Source: Tautonia plasticadhaerens
GTDB taxonomy: Bacteria > Planctomycetota > Planctomycetia > Isosphaerales > Isosphaeraceae
Direction of reading: 5' to 3'
NCBI RefSeq assembly: GCF_007752535.1
Contig: NZ_CP036426.1
Span: 1,240,001 to 1,304,000 of the forward strand
Length of the DNA: 64,000 nucleotides
The translations under genes were made by a program, and so were the position numbers. Below, in pieces: positions 18,788-28,113 of the stretch (position 1 is its first letter; each line of letters begins with the position of its first letter). The notes under the pieces are model-generated. The model ran no database searches and was not told the DNA's origin. It saw only the letters and a program-made list of their open reading frames with translations.

Positions 18788-20026
18788 TCAGCCCTCGCGG
18801 AGCCCCTCGATGGCATGATACAGCCGCTCGACGCCGAAGGCGAACCCGACGCCGTGGGGGTCTCGGTCGGAGCCGAGGACGGTGGCGAGGCCGTCGTATC
18901 GTCCGCCGTGGCAGATGCCGAGGGGGCCGGAGGGGGTGGAGACGGACAGCTCGAAGATCATTTGCGAGTAGAAGCCGATGCCGTGGCCGAAGCCGAGGTC
19001 CAACTCGACGCGCTCCGGGGGGATGCCCCGCGCCTCGAGCTGGCGGAGCATCTCCAGGAACCCCCGGATCGTGCCGGGGGCCAGGGCGGCGAAGCCCTGT
19101 TCGAGCCCCTGGAGCACCTCGACGGCGGGCCCCCGGAGGTCGGCCAGCTCGTGGACCCGGGCGCGGACCCGGCCGAGGGCGTCCCCCAGGGAGTGGCCCA
19201 GGGCCCATTTCCTGCGCAGGCGGTTGATGATCTCATGGCCGGTCCGGCGGCCGGTGACCCGGGGGACGAGGTGGCGGAAGAGGCGGTCGACGCCGGGGTC
19301 GTCGGCCCGGTCGATGGCCGGGAGGACCGCCTCGGCCTGCTGCTCGGCGTCGCCGTGCAGCCAGCCGGCCAGCCGGTCGAGGGCGGTCTCCAGGGCCCGG
19401 ACGTTGCGGCCCTCGGAGGCGGCGTCGCTGAGGTGCTCGACCAGGCTCGACACGGCGGCCGAGGGGAGGCCGGAGCGCTCCAGCAGCTCGACGATCAGGC
19501 CGGTGTGCCCGACCCGGATCGAGGCGTCGGGGATGCCCGCGGCGGCGGCGGAGTCGAGGGCGAGGGCGATCACCTCCGCGTCGGCTTCGGGGCCGGGTGC
19601 GCCGAGCAGCTCGACGCCCGCCTGGGTGAACTCGCGGTACCGGGTCGGCCCGGGTTCGCGCTCATAGCGGAAGACGGGGCCGGAGGAGCACACGCGCCAG
19701 GGCAGCTCGGGGGCCTCCGGGGTGTCGATGAACGCCCGGACGATGCTGGCGGTCAGCTCGGGGCGGAGGCAGAGGCGGGCCGGGCCGTCGGCGACCTCGA
19801 ACAGCTTGGAGACGATCGCGGCGCCGCTCTTGCGCTCGTGCAGCTCGGTCCCTTCGAGGATCGGCGTCTTGACGGGCCGGAAGCCTGAGGCGGCGAAGCG
19901 ATCCATGAGGGACCGCTCCAGCGAGGCGATGGCGGCGTAGTCGTCGGGCAGCCAGTCCCGGGTGCCCCGGACCTGGGGGATGGGGGCCTCGCGTTGCGTC
20001 GGGGTGCCGGGGGGGGGATCGGTCAT
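18788..20026 (-). CDS. hisZ: HisZ-like ATP phosphoribosyltransferase regulatory subunit
   Basis: The product is 412 aa with a class II aminoacyl-tRNA-synthetase fold: VRGTRDWLPDDYAAIASLE, VFRYEREPGPTRYREFTQAGVE (motif 2) and GICHGGRYDGLA near the end. The HisRS histidine-A motif GLxRGLDYYTG is replaced by LGFGHGIGFYSQ, and the protein ends without the anticodon-binding domain, so it should not charge tRNA and fits HisZ. It lies 69 bp downstream of hisS. I call it the HisG regulator, but the long HisG beside it leaves the exact role open. Confidence 0.85.
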   Translation of the reverse strand: MTDPPPGTPTQREAPIPQVRGTRDWLPDDYAAIASLERSLMDRFAASGFRPVKTPILEGTELHERKSGAAIVSKLFEVADGPARLCLRPELTASIVRAFIDTPEAPELPWRVCSSGPVFRYEREPGPTRYREFTQAGVELLGAPGPEADAEVIALALDSAAAAGIPDASIRVGHTGLIVELLERSGLPSAAVSSLVEHLSDAASEGRNVRALETALDRLAGWLHGDAEQQAEAVLPAIDRADDPGVDRLFRHLVPRVTGRRTGHEIINRLRRKWALGHSLGDALGRVRARVHELADLRGPAVEVLQGLEQGFAALAPGTIRGFLEMLRQLEARGIPPERVELDLGFGHGIGFYSQMIFELSVSTPSGPLGICHGGRYDGLATVLGSDRDPHGVGFAFGVERLYHAIEGLREG

Positions 20027-20095
20027 GGTGGGGGGGAGGTCGGGTGGCGGCGGGGTGGGGGCGGTGTCCGAGATCGGCGTCGAGGGGCGGTCGGC

Positions 20096-21490
20096 TCAGT
20101 CGGCCGACGGCCGGGAGCCCAGCAGCCCGAGGGCGCTCTGGACCGAGTCTTCCAGGGTCGAGAGGGCGAGGCCCTTATCCTCCTGGCGGGTGGCGAGGAC
20201 GCGGAGGTTGAAGACCTCGGCCTGCTCCTCGTCGGGGCCGACAATCACGGCGACGGCGTGCCCCCGGGTCGAGCCGTAGCCCATCTGCTTGCCCACGGAG
20301 ATCGGCTCGGGATAGACCTCGGCGCCGATGCCGGAGGCCCGCAGGCGGGCGGCGATCCTGACGGGGGTGGTGGGGGAGACGCCGGGGAAGTAGGCGACCA
20401 GCACCGGGGCGGTGGTGGCCGAGGAGGGGAGCCGGCCGGCCTCCTCCATCAGGGCGAGCAGGCGGTCGAGGCCGATCGAGGCGCCGACCCCGGGGAGGCG
20501 ACGCTTGATATAAAGGCTCGCCAGGTCGTCGTAGCGGCCCCCGGAGCTGATGGAGCCGAAGCGTTCCCAGCCGTCGACGGTCGTCTCGAAGACGATGCCG
20601 GTGTAGTAGTCCAGCCCCCGGGCGAGGCCGAGGTCGAGCTTCAGGCGGTCCTGGGGGACGCCGGCGGCGTCGAGCAGGTCGAGCACGGTCCGGAGGTTGG
20701 CGATCCCCTCCCGGGCCGTCTCGTGGGGGCCGAGGCGGGACTCGGCCATCGAGAGGACGGCGTCGCCGGGACCCTTGCCCTGCTCGACGAGGTCGAGGAG
20801 CCGGGCCGCGTCGGCCTCGGGCATGGTCGGCCCCTCGGGGACGCCTCCCGGTTCAACCGCCCTGGGGTGGGAGGTCAGTTCCTTGAGGACGCCGTCACGG
20901 CCGACCTTGCCGAGCTTGTCCAGGGCGCGGAGGACGGCGGCCTTGCGGTCGATCACGCCGAAGGAGTCGAGCAGGCCGTCGAGGATCTTGCGGTTATTCA
21001 GGTGGATCGAGAACGCGGGGACGTCGATCGCCGCCAGGGCGTCGTGGATGAGCTGGGCGGTCTCGGCGTCGGAGACGGGGCTCTCGGTGCCGACGGTGTC
21101 GAAGTCGCATTGGGTGAATTCGCGGAAGCGGCCCTTGGCGGGCCGCTCGCCGCGGAAGACCGAGCCGATGGCGTAGCGCTTGAAGGGCGTCCCGAGCTGG
21201 TCGACGTGCTTCGCCACGAACCGGGCCAGCGGGACGGTCAGGTCGAACCGGAGGGCCAGCTCGCCGGGGGTGCCCCCCTTATTGGTCACCTCGAAGATCT
21301 GGCGAAGGACCTCGTCGGAGCCGGCCCCCTTGCCGGTGAGGACCTCGAGGCGCTCGATGTGGGGGGTCTCGATCGGCACGAAGCCGAACGAGGAGAACGT
21401 CGAGCGCAGGGCCTCGAGCATCCGCTCCCGGGGGATCATGGCCGACGGGGGGATGTCCCTCAGCCCGCTGGCCACGCGGGGGTCGATCAT
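20096..21490 (-). CDS. hisS: Histidyl-tRNA synthetase
   Basis: The product is 464 aa from the ATG at 21490. Class II motifs are present: RFDLTVPLARFVA, motif 2 FRGERPAKGRFREFTQCDFD, the histidine-A signature GLARGLDYYTG, ISSGGRYDDL, and motif 3 in GVGASIGLDRLLALM. A C-terminal anticodon-binding domain follows (VLVAYFPGVSP to VFNLRVLATRQED). The enzyme charges tRNA-His and should be essential. It is the first gene of the hisS-hisZ-mazE-mazF-hisG unit. Confidence 0.95.
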   Translation of the reverse strand: MIDPRVASGLRDIPPSAMIPRERMLEALRSTFSSFGFVPIETPHIERLEVLTGKGAGSDEVLRQIFEVTNKGGTPGELALRFDLTVPLARFVAKHVDQLGTPFKRYAIGSVFRGERPAKGRFREFTQCDFDTVGTESPVSDAETAQLIHDALAAIDVPAFSIHLNNRKILDGLLDSFGVIDRKAAVLRALDKLGKVGRDGVLKELTSHPRAVEPGGVPEGPTMPEADAARLLDLVEQGKGPGDAVLSMAESRLGPHETAREGIANLRTVLDLLDAAGVPQDRLKLDLGLARGLDYYTGIVFETTVDGWERFGSISSGGRYDDLASLYIKRRLPGVGASIGLDRLLALMEEAGRLPSSATTAPVLVAYFPGVSPTTPVRIAARLRASGIGAEVYPEPISVGKQMGYGSTRGHAVAVIVGPDEEQAEVFNLRVLATRQEDKGLALSTLEDSVQSALGLLGSRPSAD

Positions 21491-21593
21491 CGGTCGCGGA
21501 TCCTCCGAGAGCGTGCCGGTCCGGGTTCGATCGCGACGGCCGGGGGCTCGGTCCCCTCCGGGGGGCGTCGCGCGATCTCTGAGTGGGAAGGCC

Positions 21594-21623
21594 ATTGTAG
21601 CAACCGGCGTCCGGGTTGCCCAA
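21594..21623 (-). promoter_or_regulatory. Candidate promoter for hisS
   Basis: On the minus strand TTGGGC (21623-21618) and TACAAT (21599-21594) are separated by 18 bp. Transcription would start near 21587, about 97 nt before the hisS ATG. It is the best sigma-70-like match in the divergent hisS-ettA region and would serve the whole his-mazEF cluster. Confidence 0.5.
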
Positions 21624-21847
21624 CGGCCATCGGCCCCGGGCCGCCCCGCGCCGGATCTCCGGATCTAGTGCGGCTTCACCCTGGCCGGGGGAGACGCGGG
21701 GGGATCGACTGGGGTTCCGTGGCGTGATCGGATCGGTTCTAATGAACATGATCGGGCGGCCGGGTGGGAGGCGTTCCATGCGCCCGGCCCCGGCCGCCCG
21801 GGTTGCTCCCCATCCCCGCCGTCGAGCCTCGCACCCCGGGATCGTCG

Positions 21848-23524
21848 ATGCCCCCGCAGTACATCTTCTCCATCGAGCGGCTGTCGAAGAACCACGGCAA
21901 AAAGGAAGTCCTCAAGGACATCACCCTGATGTTCTACCCGGGGGCCAAGATCGGCGTCCTCGGTCCCAATGGCGCGGGGAAGAGCACGCTCCTGCGGATC
22001 ATGGCCGGCGAGGAGAAGGAGTTCCTCGGCGCCGCGAAGCCCGCCCCGGGGGCGACGATCGGCTTCGTGCCCCAGGAGCCGCGGCTCAACCCCGAGAAGG
22101 ACGTGAGGGGGAACGTCGAGGAGGCGGTCGGCCCGGTCCGGGCCCTGCTGAAGCGGTTCGACGAGATCAACGCCCGGCTCGCCGAGGGGCCCGACGCCGA
22201 CGAGATGGACGCGCTGCTCGCCGAGCAGGCCGACGTGCAGGACGGCATCGAGGCCGCCGACGGCTGGGAGCTGGAGCGTCGGCTCGAGATCGCCATGGAC
22301 GCCATGAGGCTCCCCCCCGGCGACGCCGACGTCTCCACGCTCTCCGGCGGCGAACGGCGACGGGTGGCGCTCTGCAAGATCCTGCTCCAGCGCCCCGACA
22401 TCCTGCTGCTGGACGAGCCGACCAACCACCTCGACGCCGACAGCGTGGCCTGGCTGGAGCGGCACCTCCAGGAATACCCGGGCATGATCGTGGCCGTCAC
22501 CCACGATCGTTACTTCCTGGACAACGTCGCCCAATGGATCCTCGAGCTCGACCGGGGCCGGGGCATCCCCTTCGAGGGGAACTACACCGGCTGGCTGGAG
22601 CAGAAGCAGGCCCGGCTGGAGAAGGAGGAGAAGGCCGACCGCTTCCGCAAGAAGACCCTCGAACGGGAACTGGAGTGGATCCGGATGGCACCCCGGGCCC
22701 GGGTGGCCAAGAACCGGGCCCGCATCCAGCGCTACGAGCAGCTCGCCGCCGAGGAGGCCGACCGCCGGGACGAGCCGGTGACCATCCAGATCCCCCCCGG
22801 CCCCCACCTGGGGGACCTCGTCGTCGAGGCCGAGAACGTCTCCAAGGCGTTCGGCGACAACATCCTCTTCGAGAACATGAACTTCCGGCTGCCCCCCGGC
22901 GGCATCGTCGGCGTGATCGGGGCCAACGGCGCCGGCAAGACGACCATGTTCCGGATGATCGTCGGCCAGGAGGCACCCGACTCGGGCATCCTCCGGGTCG
23001 GCGACACGGTGAAGCTCTCCTACGTCGACCAGAATCGGGACGCGCTGGACCCCGACAAGACGATCTTCCAGGAGATCAGCGGCGGGCTCGACCAGATCGA
23101 GCTGGGCAAGCGGAAGGTCCCCTCCCGGGCCTACGTCTCCTGGTTCAACTTCCGGGGGCCGGACCAGGAGAAGAAGGTCGGCAAGCTCTCCGGGGGCGAG
23201 CGGAACCGGGTCCACCTGGCCAAGCTGCTCACGACCGGCGGCAACCTGCTGCTGCTGGACGAGCCGTCGAACGACCTGGACGTGGACACGCTCCGCGCCC
23301 TGGAGGACGCCCTGCTGGACTTCTCCGGCTGCGCGGTCGTCATCAGCCACGACCGCTGGTTCCTCGACCGGATCGCCACCCACATCCTCGCCTTCGAGGG
23401 GGAGAGCCGGGTGGTCTGGTGCGACGGCAACTTCGACACGTACCTGACCCAGCGTCGGGAGCGGCTCGGCATCGAGGCCGACCAGCCCCACCGGATCAAG
23501 TACAAGAACCTGGTCCGGGGTTGA
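21848..23524 (+). CDS. ettA: Energy-dependent translational throttle protein EttA (ABC-F)
   Basis: The product is 558 aa from the ATG at 21848 ([17 protein letters not shown]), a typical EttA start and length. There are two ATPase domains: Walker [10 protein letters not shown] and GANGAGKTT, signatures [11 protein letters not shown] and [11 protein letters not shown], and Walker [13 protein letters not shown] and [12 protein letters not shown]. The arm and linker region carries the EttA-like [20 protein letters not shown]. There is no membrane segment. ABC-F proteins bind the ribosomal E site; EttA gates entry into elongation when ATP is low. Confidence 0.95.
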   Translation: MPPQYIFSIERLSKNHGKKEVLKDITLMFYPGAKIGVLGPNGAGKSTLLRIMAGEEKEFLGAAKPAPGATIGFVPQEPRLNPEKDVRGNVEEAVGPVRALLKRFDEINARLAEGPDADEMDALLAEQADVQDGIEAADGWELERRLEIAMDAMRLPPGDADVSTLSGGERRRVALCKILLQRPDILLLDEPTNHLDADSVAWLERHLQEYPGMIVAVTHDRYFLDNVAQWILELDRGRGIPFEGNYTGWLEQKQARLEKEEKADRFRKKTLERELEWIRMAPRARVAKNRARIQRYEQLAAEEADRRDEPVTIQIPPGPHLGDLVVEAENVSKAFGDNILFENMNFRLPPGGIVGVIGANGAGKTTMFRMIVGQEAPDSGILRVGDTVKLSYVDQNRDALDPDKTIFQEISGGLDQIELGKRKVPSRAYVSWFNFRGPDQEKKVGKLSGGERNRVHLAKLLTTGGNLLLLDEPSNDLDVDTLRALEDALLDFSGCAVVISHDRWFLDRIATHILAFEGESRVVWCDGNFDTYLTQRRERLGIEADQPHRIKYKNLVRG

Positions 23525-23548
23525 ACCCTCCCGGGGGCGGGAACGGGT

Positions 23549-23573
23549 GCCGACGGCCTCCGAGGCCGTCGGC
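23549..23573 (+). terminator. Hairpin after ettA
   Basis: GCCGACGGCCT and AGGCCGTCGGC form a perfect 11-bp stem with a CCG loop, 24 bp after the ettA stop. No T-run follows, so it is either a Rho-assisted end or a stability hairpin. Confidence 0.55.
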
Positions 23574-23701
23574 TCGTCGATCGCTGGTCGAGTGTGTATA
23601 ACAGGACGGGGGAGCTGGGTCGAGTTTCCGGGGCGAGTCCCGGGTCGGCCCCGGGCCGAACCCGACCCGTTGACGCCTCGATCTCCGCCGAGACCGACAC
23701 C

Positions 23702-26308
23702 GTGACCGCTCCCCGAGACGCCGACGCCCCGGAGCTTGCCGGCCGGTCGCCCGATCCTCCCGGCCTCGAGATCGGCTGGACGCCGTCGCTGTTCCGGCGC
23801 CGGGCCGGGCGGGGGCCCGGATTGGTCGCCGTCGAGGGCCCTTCGGGCTCCGTCTCGTACGGGGACCTCGACCGGGTGACCGATCGCTGGGCATCGGTCC
23901 TGAGTGGAGAGGGCGTCGGGCCGGGCGTCCTCGTCGCCCTGACCATGCCGAGGTCGGTCGAGGCCGTGGCCGCGATGCTGGCCGTGATGAAGGCCGGGGG
24001 CGCGTTCCTGCCGATCGACCCGGATTATCCCACCGCCCGGGTCGCCTTCTTGCTGAAGGATTCCGCCTCGCCGGTCGTCCTGTCGACCGACTCGCTCGCC
24101 CCCGGGCTGCCGGTGACGGGGGCCCGGGTGCTGACGATCCGCGAGATCGACCGCGGGTCCGATGACCCCGGGACGGCCCCGCCCCCCGAGGGCGATCCCG
24201 GGGACCCGGCCTACGCGATCTACACCTCGGGGTCGACCGGCCGGCCGAAGGCGGCGTTGATCTCCCATCGGGGGATCGGCCCCTTGGCGAGGTCACAGGC
24301 CGAGGCGTTCGGGATCGGGCCGGGGACGCGGGTCTTGCAGTTCGCCTCGCTCGGATTCGACGCCTCGATCAGCGAGATCCTCGTCACGCTGCTCTCCGGG
24401 GGGACGGTGTGCGTCTCGGAGGCGTCGGGCCTCGTGCCGGGCCCGGCGCTGTCGGGGACGCTCCGGAGGCGGTCGATCCACGTCGCCACGCTGCCGCCGA
24501 CGGTGCTCGGGCTGCTGCCGGAGGGCCCGTATCCGGACCTCCGGACCCTCGTGGTGGCCGGGGAGGCGTGCCCGGCGGGGCTGGCGTCTCGATGGTCGGT
24601 CGGCCGCAAGTTCATCAACGCCTACGGCCCGACCGAGGCGACCGTCTGCGTCTCGCTGCACGTCTGCCCGGGAGGTGCCCAGCCGGCGCCGCCGATCGGT
24701 CGGCCGTTGCCCCACGTGGAGGCCCTCGTGCTCGACGAGGCCGGGGATCCCGTCCCGGACGAAACGCCCGGCGAGCTGGCGATCGGCGGGCCGGGGCTCG
24801 CCCTCGGCTACCTGCACCGACCCGGCCTGACCGCCGAGCGCTTCCCCCCCCATCCGACGGCGACCGACCCCGAGACCCGGGTCTACCGGACCGGCGACCG
24901 GGTGATCCGGAGGGCGGACGGCGTGCTGGAATTCCTGGGTCGGGTCGACGACCAGGTGAAGATCCGCGGGGTCCGGATCGAGCCCGGCGAGGTCCGGGGG
25001 GCGATCGAGGCCATCGAGGGGGTCCGGGCCGCGGCCGTCCTGGCCGAGGGGGAGGGGAGGGACCGCCACCTGGCCGCCTTCGTTGTCCCGGGGAGGGGGA
25101 GCGGCCTCTCGGTCGATCGGATCCGCGAGGACCTCCGGGATCGGCTGCCGATCCACCTGCTCCCCCCCCGGATCACCCTCGTCGACCGGCTGCCGACCAC
25201 CCCCCACGGCAAGCTCGACCGGGCCGCCCTGGCCGGGCTGGATCCCCGGCGGGTGCAGGGGACCTCGACGGCCCCGCCCCGCACCCCGCCTCGGGACGCT
25301 CCGGAGCTGGAGGTGGCCCGGGCCTGGGAGGAGCTGTTCGGCCGGGAGGTCGGCGTGGACGACGACTTCTTCGCGCTCGGGGGCGATTCGCTCTCGGCGA
25401 TGGATCTCCTCGCCCGGATCGCCCGGCGATGCGGCGAGGCGCTGCCGATCGCCGCCCTGCTGGACGACCCGACCGTCGCCGGGTTGGCCTCGGCCCTGGC
25501 CGAACGTCGGGGGCCTGGGGGGTGGTCCCCGCTGGTGCCGATCCGGGCCGAGGGGAGCCGGCATCCCCTGTACTGCGTCCACCCGGGCGGCGGGAACGTC
25601 CTCTGTTACGTCGAACTGGCCAGGGCGCTCGGGCCGGCCCAGCCGCTGTTCGGCCTGCAGGCGCCCGGGGTCGACGAGGGGAGGGCGCCGCTGACCTCGG
25701 TCGAGGCGATGGCGGACGAGTACCTCGACGCCATCCGATCGGCCCGGCCGTCCGGACCGATCCGGCTCTGCGGCTGGTCATTCGGCGGCGTGGTCGCCTT
25801 CGAGATGGCCCGGAAGCTGGCCGAGGAGGGCCGGCCGGTCGACCGCCTGGTGCTGCTCGACGCCGGGTTCCTCTATTCGTTCGCGATCCTCCGCGGCCTG
25901 ATCCCCAGCGAACAGCCGCTCGTCCGGTTCCTCGGCGCGAAGAGGGACGCGATCTTCCCCGAGTTCCGGAGGCATGCGGGGCGGTCCCAGGTCGTCCCCC
26001 CGGGGGCCTCGGAGGCCCTGACCCGCCGCGTCTTCGAGGTCTTCATGGCCAACGTCGAGGCGCTCTACGCCTATCGCCCCGCCCCCTACCGCGGGGGGGC
26101 GATCACCCTGATGATGGCCGAGGAGCCGTTCGCCGACCGCCGGAGGGACCCTGTCGACGAGTGGCGTCGGCTCTGCGACGACCTGGACGTCGTCCCCGTG
26201 CCCGGCAATCACCTGACGATGCTCCGGCCGCCGCACGTCGGGGCGCTGGCCGACCGGCTCGGGGAGCGGCTCCGACGGGCCCCGGTCGGGGGACGATCGC
26301 ATGGCTGA
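23702..26308 (+). CDS. Single-module NRPS: adenylation - carrier - thioesterase
   Basis: The product is 868 aa from GTG 23702; an earlier in-frame GTG at 23594 is possible, but TATAAC at 23597 may be a -10 box. The adenylation domain (about 20-545) shows YTSGSTGRPKA, FDASISEI, NAYGPTEATV, RTGDR and TPHGKLDR. Aligned by eye to GrsA, the specificity positions read about D-A-S-T-V-A-A-V-C-K, near codes for aromatic amino acids (inference). The carrier has FFALGGDSLSAMD (Ser about 562). The thioesterase has GWSFGG (Ser about 693) and a late His in GNHLTML. There is no condensation domain, so it may release or dimerise a single activated acid. It overlaps the methyltransferase gene by 8 bp. Confidence 0.88.
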   Translation: MTAPRDADAPELAGRSPDPPGLEIGWTPSLFRRRAGRGPGLVAVEGPSGSVSYGDLDRVTDRWASVLSGEGVGPGVLVALTMPRSVEAVAAMLAVMKAGGAFLPIDPDYPTARVAFLLKDSASPVVLSTDSLAPGLPVTGARVLTIREIDRGSDDPGTAPPPEGDPGDPAYAIYTSGSTGRPKAALISHRGIGPLARSQAEAFGIGPGTRVLQFASLGFDASISEILVTLLSGGTVCVSEASGLVPGPALSGTLRRRSIHVATLPPTVLGLLPEGPYPDLRTLVVAGEACPAGLASRWSVGRKFINAYGPTEATVCVSLHVCPGGAQPAPPIGRPLPHVEALVLDEAGDPVPDETPGELAIGGPGLALGYLHRPGLTAERFPPHPTATDPETRVYRTGDRVIRRADGVLEFLGRVDDQVKIRGVRIEPGEVRGAIEAIEGVRAAAVLAEGEGRDRHLAAFVVPGRGSGLSVDRIREDLRDRLPIHLLPPRITLVDRLPTTPHGKLDRAALAGLDPRRVQGTSTAPPRTPPRDAPELEVARAWEELFGREVGVDDDFFALGGDSLSAMDLLARIARRCGEALPIAALLDDPTVAGLASALAERRGPGGWSPLVPIRAEGSRHPLYCVHPGGGNVLCYVELARALGPAQPLFGLQAPGVDEGRAPLTSVEAMADEYLDAIRSARPSGPIRLCGWSFGGVVAFEMARKLAEEGRPVDRLVLLDAGFLYSFAILRGLIPSEQPLVRFLGAKRDAIFPEFRRHAGRSQVVPPGASEALTRRVFEVFMANVEALYAYRPAPYRGGAITLMMAEEPFADRRRDPVDEWRRLCDDLDVVPVPGNHLTMLRPPHVGALADRLGERLRRAPVGGRSHG

Positions 26309-26975
26309 CGACGCCCCCCCCGGCGGCTTCGACCGGGCCGCCTGGTTCTACGAGCCCCTCGCGCGGATCTACTCCCTGGGGAAGATCGAGGCGGCCAAGG
26401 CGTCGCAACTCGGACTGATGAACCCGGGCGACCGCGTGCTCTACGTCGGGGTCGGGGCGGGGGAGGACGCCGTGCTCGCGGCCCGAGTGGGGGCGGACCT
26501 GACGTGCATCGACCTGTCGGGCCGGATGCTCGCCAGGGCCCGGACGAAGTTCGAGCGGGCCGGGTTGCGGGGCGAATTCATCCGGGGGGACGTGTTCGAA
26601 CATGACCGCATCGGCCATTACGACGTGGTCGCGGCGAACTTCTTCCTCAATTGCTTCGAGCGGGGCCCGATGCGGAGGATGCTCCGCCACCTCTCCGGCC
26701 TGGTCCGGCCGGGGGGCCGGCTGCTGATCGCCGACGTGGCCGCACCCTCGGGCAATCGGCTCCAGCGGCAACTCCACCGGGGGTACAACGGGGTGGGCCT
26801 CGCGCTTTACTGGGCGATGGGGCTCGTCCCGCTGCACCCGATCCACGACTATCGCCGGTACTTCGGCGAGGCCGGCCTCCGCTGCATCCGGGTCCGGGAC
26901 TTCCGGGTGCTCCCGTTCGGCCCGGTCAGCTTCCAGGCGATCGAGGCCCAGCGGCTGGCCGATCCCGAGGGCTGA
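26301..26975 (+). CDS. SAM-dependent methyltransferase linked to the NRPS
   Basis: The product is 224 aa. Class I motifs: VLYVGVGAGEDAVLA (SAM loop), ADLTCIDLSGRML, FIRGDVFEHD, and YDVVAANFFLNCF followed by LVRPGGRLLIADV. The start overlaps the NRPS end by 8 bp, so the two should be co-translated. I infer that it methylates the NRPS product or precursor; the acceptor is unknown. Confidence 0.85.
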   Translation: MADDAPPGGFDRAAWFYEPLARIYSLGKIEAAKASQLGLMNPGDRVLYVGVGAGEDAVLAARVGADLTCIDLSGRMLARARTKFERAGLRGEFIRGDVFEHDRIGHYDVVAANFFLNCFERGPMRRMLRHLSGLVRPGGRLLIADVAAPSGNRLQRQLHRGYNGVGLALYWAMGLVPLHPIHDYRRYFGEAGLRCIRVRDFRVLPFGPVSFQAIEAQRLADPEG

Positions 26976-26997
26976 ACGGCAGGCCACCGGCGGCCGA

Positions 26998-27999
26998 TCA
27001 GCCCTCGCCGATCGTGATGACCACCTTGCCCACCAGCGTCCCCGCCCCCCCGACGGTGTTGTCCTCCAGGAACTGCTCGGCCTGGGCCGCCTGGTCGAGC
27101 GGGAAGGTACGGCCGACACTGGGGCGGAGGAGCCCCTGAGACAGCCATCGGGCCATGTCCTCCGCACAGATCAACTGCTCATCGGCCGAGTAATTGAACA
27201 TGGCGAAGCCAAAGATCGAGCAGTTGCGCGGGTAGAACGAGCCGAGGGGGAGGGTGGGGGTGGCGTCCCGCCCGGCCATGAGCACGAGGCGGCCCCGCTT
27301 GCGGAGCAGCGGGACGATGGTCATGAGGTCGGGGTCGCGCTGGGTCTCGTACCAGACGTCGATCCCCTCCTCGGACCACTCGCGGAGCCGGGCGGGGACG
27401 TCGTCCTCCTTGTAGTTGAGGACGAGGTCGGCGCCGAGCCTCCGGCAGAGGTCGAGGCTGGCGGGCTGGCCGGCGGTGGTGGCCACCCGGGCGCCGACGG
27501 CCTTGGCCATCTGGACGACCATCGAGCCGACGCCCCCGCCGCCGCCGGCGACGTAGACCGACTCGCCGGGCCCGAGGCGGGCGCGGTCGAACAGCCCGAG
27601 GTGGGCGGTGAGGCCGACCATGGCGATCGAGGCGGCCTCGGGGTCGGACAGGCCGGGGGGGGTGGGGTGGAGCCAGCCCTCGTCGGTGCAGGCGAACTCG
27701 GCGGCCGAGCCCTGGCGGCCGAGGATGCCCTGGTTCGAGCCCCAGGCGCGGTCCCCGGGTCGGAATCGGGTCACGCCGGGGCCGACCTCCTCGACCGTGC
27801 CGGCCACGTCGGTGCCGACGACGTAGGGGAAGCTCATCGGCATGGCGACCCGGCCCGATCGGAGGTACAGGTCGATCGGGTTGATCGCCGCGGCGCCGAC
27901 GCGGAGGAGCACCTGGCCGGGGCCCGGCCTGGGGGTCGGCAGTTCGCCGACGAGGATCTCCGAGGCGTCGCCGTGGGCCTCGATGTAGGCGGCTCGCAT
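26998..27999 (-). CDS. Quinone oxidoreductase-like zinc-independent MDR enzyme
   Basis: The product is 333 aa from the ATG at 27999. MDR features: LPTPRPGPGQVLLRVGAAAINPIDLYLRSG-type N-terminal GroES fold, the Rossmann motif VAGGGGGVGSMVVQMAKAVGARV, and VLNYKEDDV. The catalytic-zinc Cys/His set is absent, matching NADPH:quinone oxidoreductases. It converges on the methyltransferase gene with 22 bp between stops and lies 114 bp after the Rieske gene on the same strand. Confidence 0.88.
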   Translation of the reverse strand: MRAAYIEAHGDASEILVGELPTPRPGPGQVLLRVGAAAINPIDLYLRSGRVAMPMSFPYVVGTDVAGTVEEVGPGVTRFRPGDRAWGSNQGILGRQGSAAEFACTDEGWLHPTPPGLSDPEAASIAMVGLTAHLGLFDRARLGPGESVYVAGGGGGVGSMVVQMAKAVGARVATTAGQPASLDLCRRLGADLVLNYKEDDVPARLREWSEEGIDVWYETQRDPDLMTIVPLLRKRGRLVLMAGRDATPTLPLGSFYPRNCSIFGFAMFNYSADEQLICAEDMARWLSQGLLRPSVGRTFPLDQAAQAEQFLEDNTVGGAGTLVGKVVITIGEG

Positions 28000-28113
28000 G
28001 GGATCGGCTCCCGGGGCTGATCGGGTCGGGTCGGGTCGGATCGATCGGGCCGGGCCCCGGGAGGTCAACCGGGGCGCCCGAATGAGTCGACCGATCGGCG
28101 GGTCAGCGCTCCA

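Noticed and set aside
18528-19208. A 226-codon reading that would extend the MazE antitoxin upstream
   Set aside because: Everything before residue 149 is Arg/Pro-rich read-through of hisZ; the natural MazE starts at 18764.
21665-24268. 867-codon minus-strand ORF opposite ettA and the NRPS
   Set aside because: It spans two well-supported plus-strand genes in codon-complementary phase and has no recognisable family.
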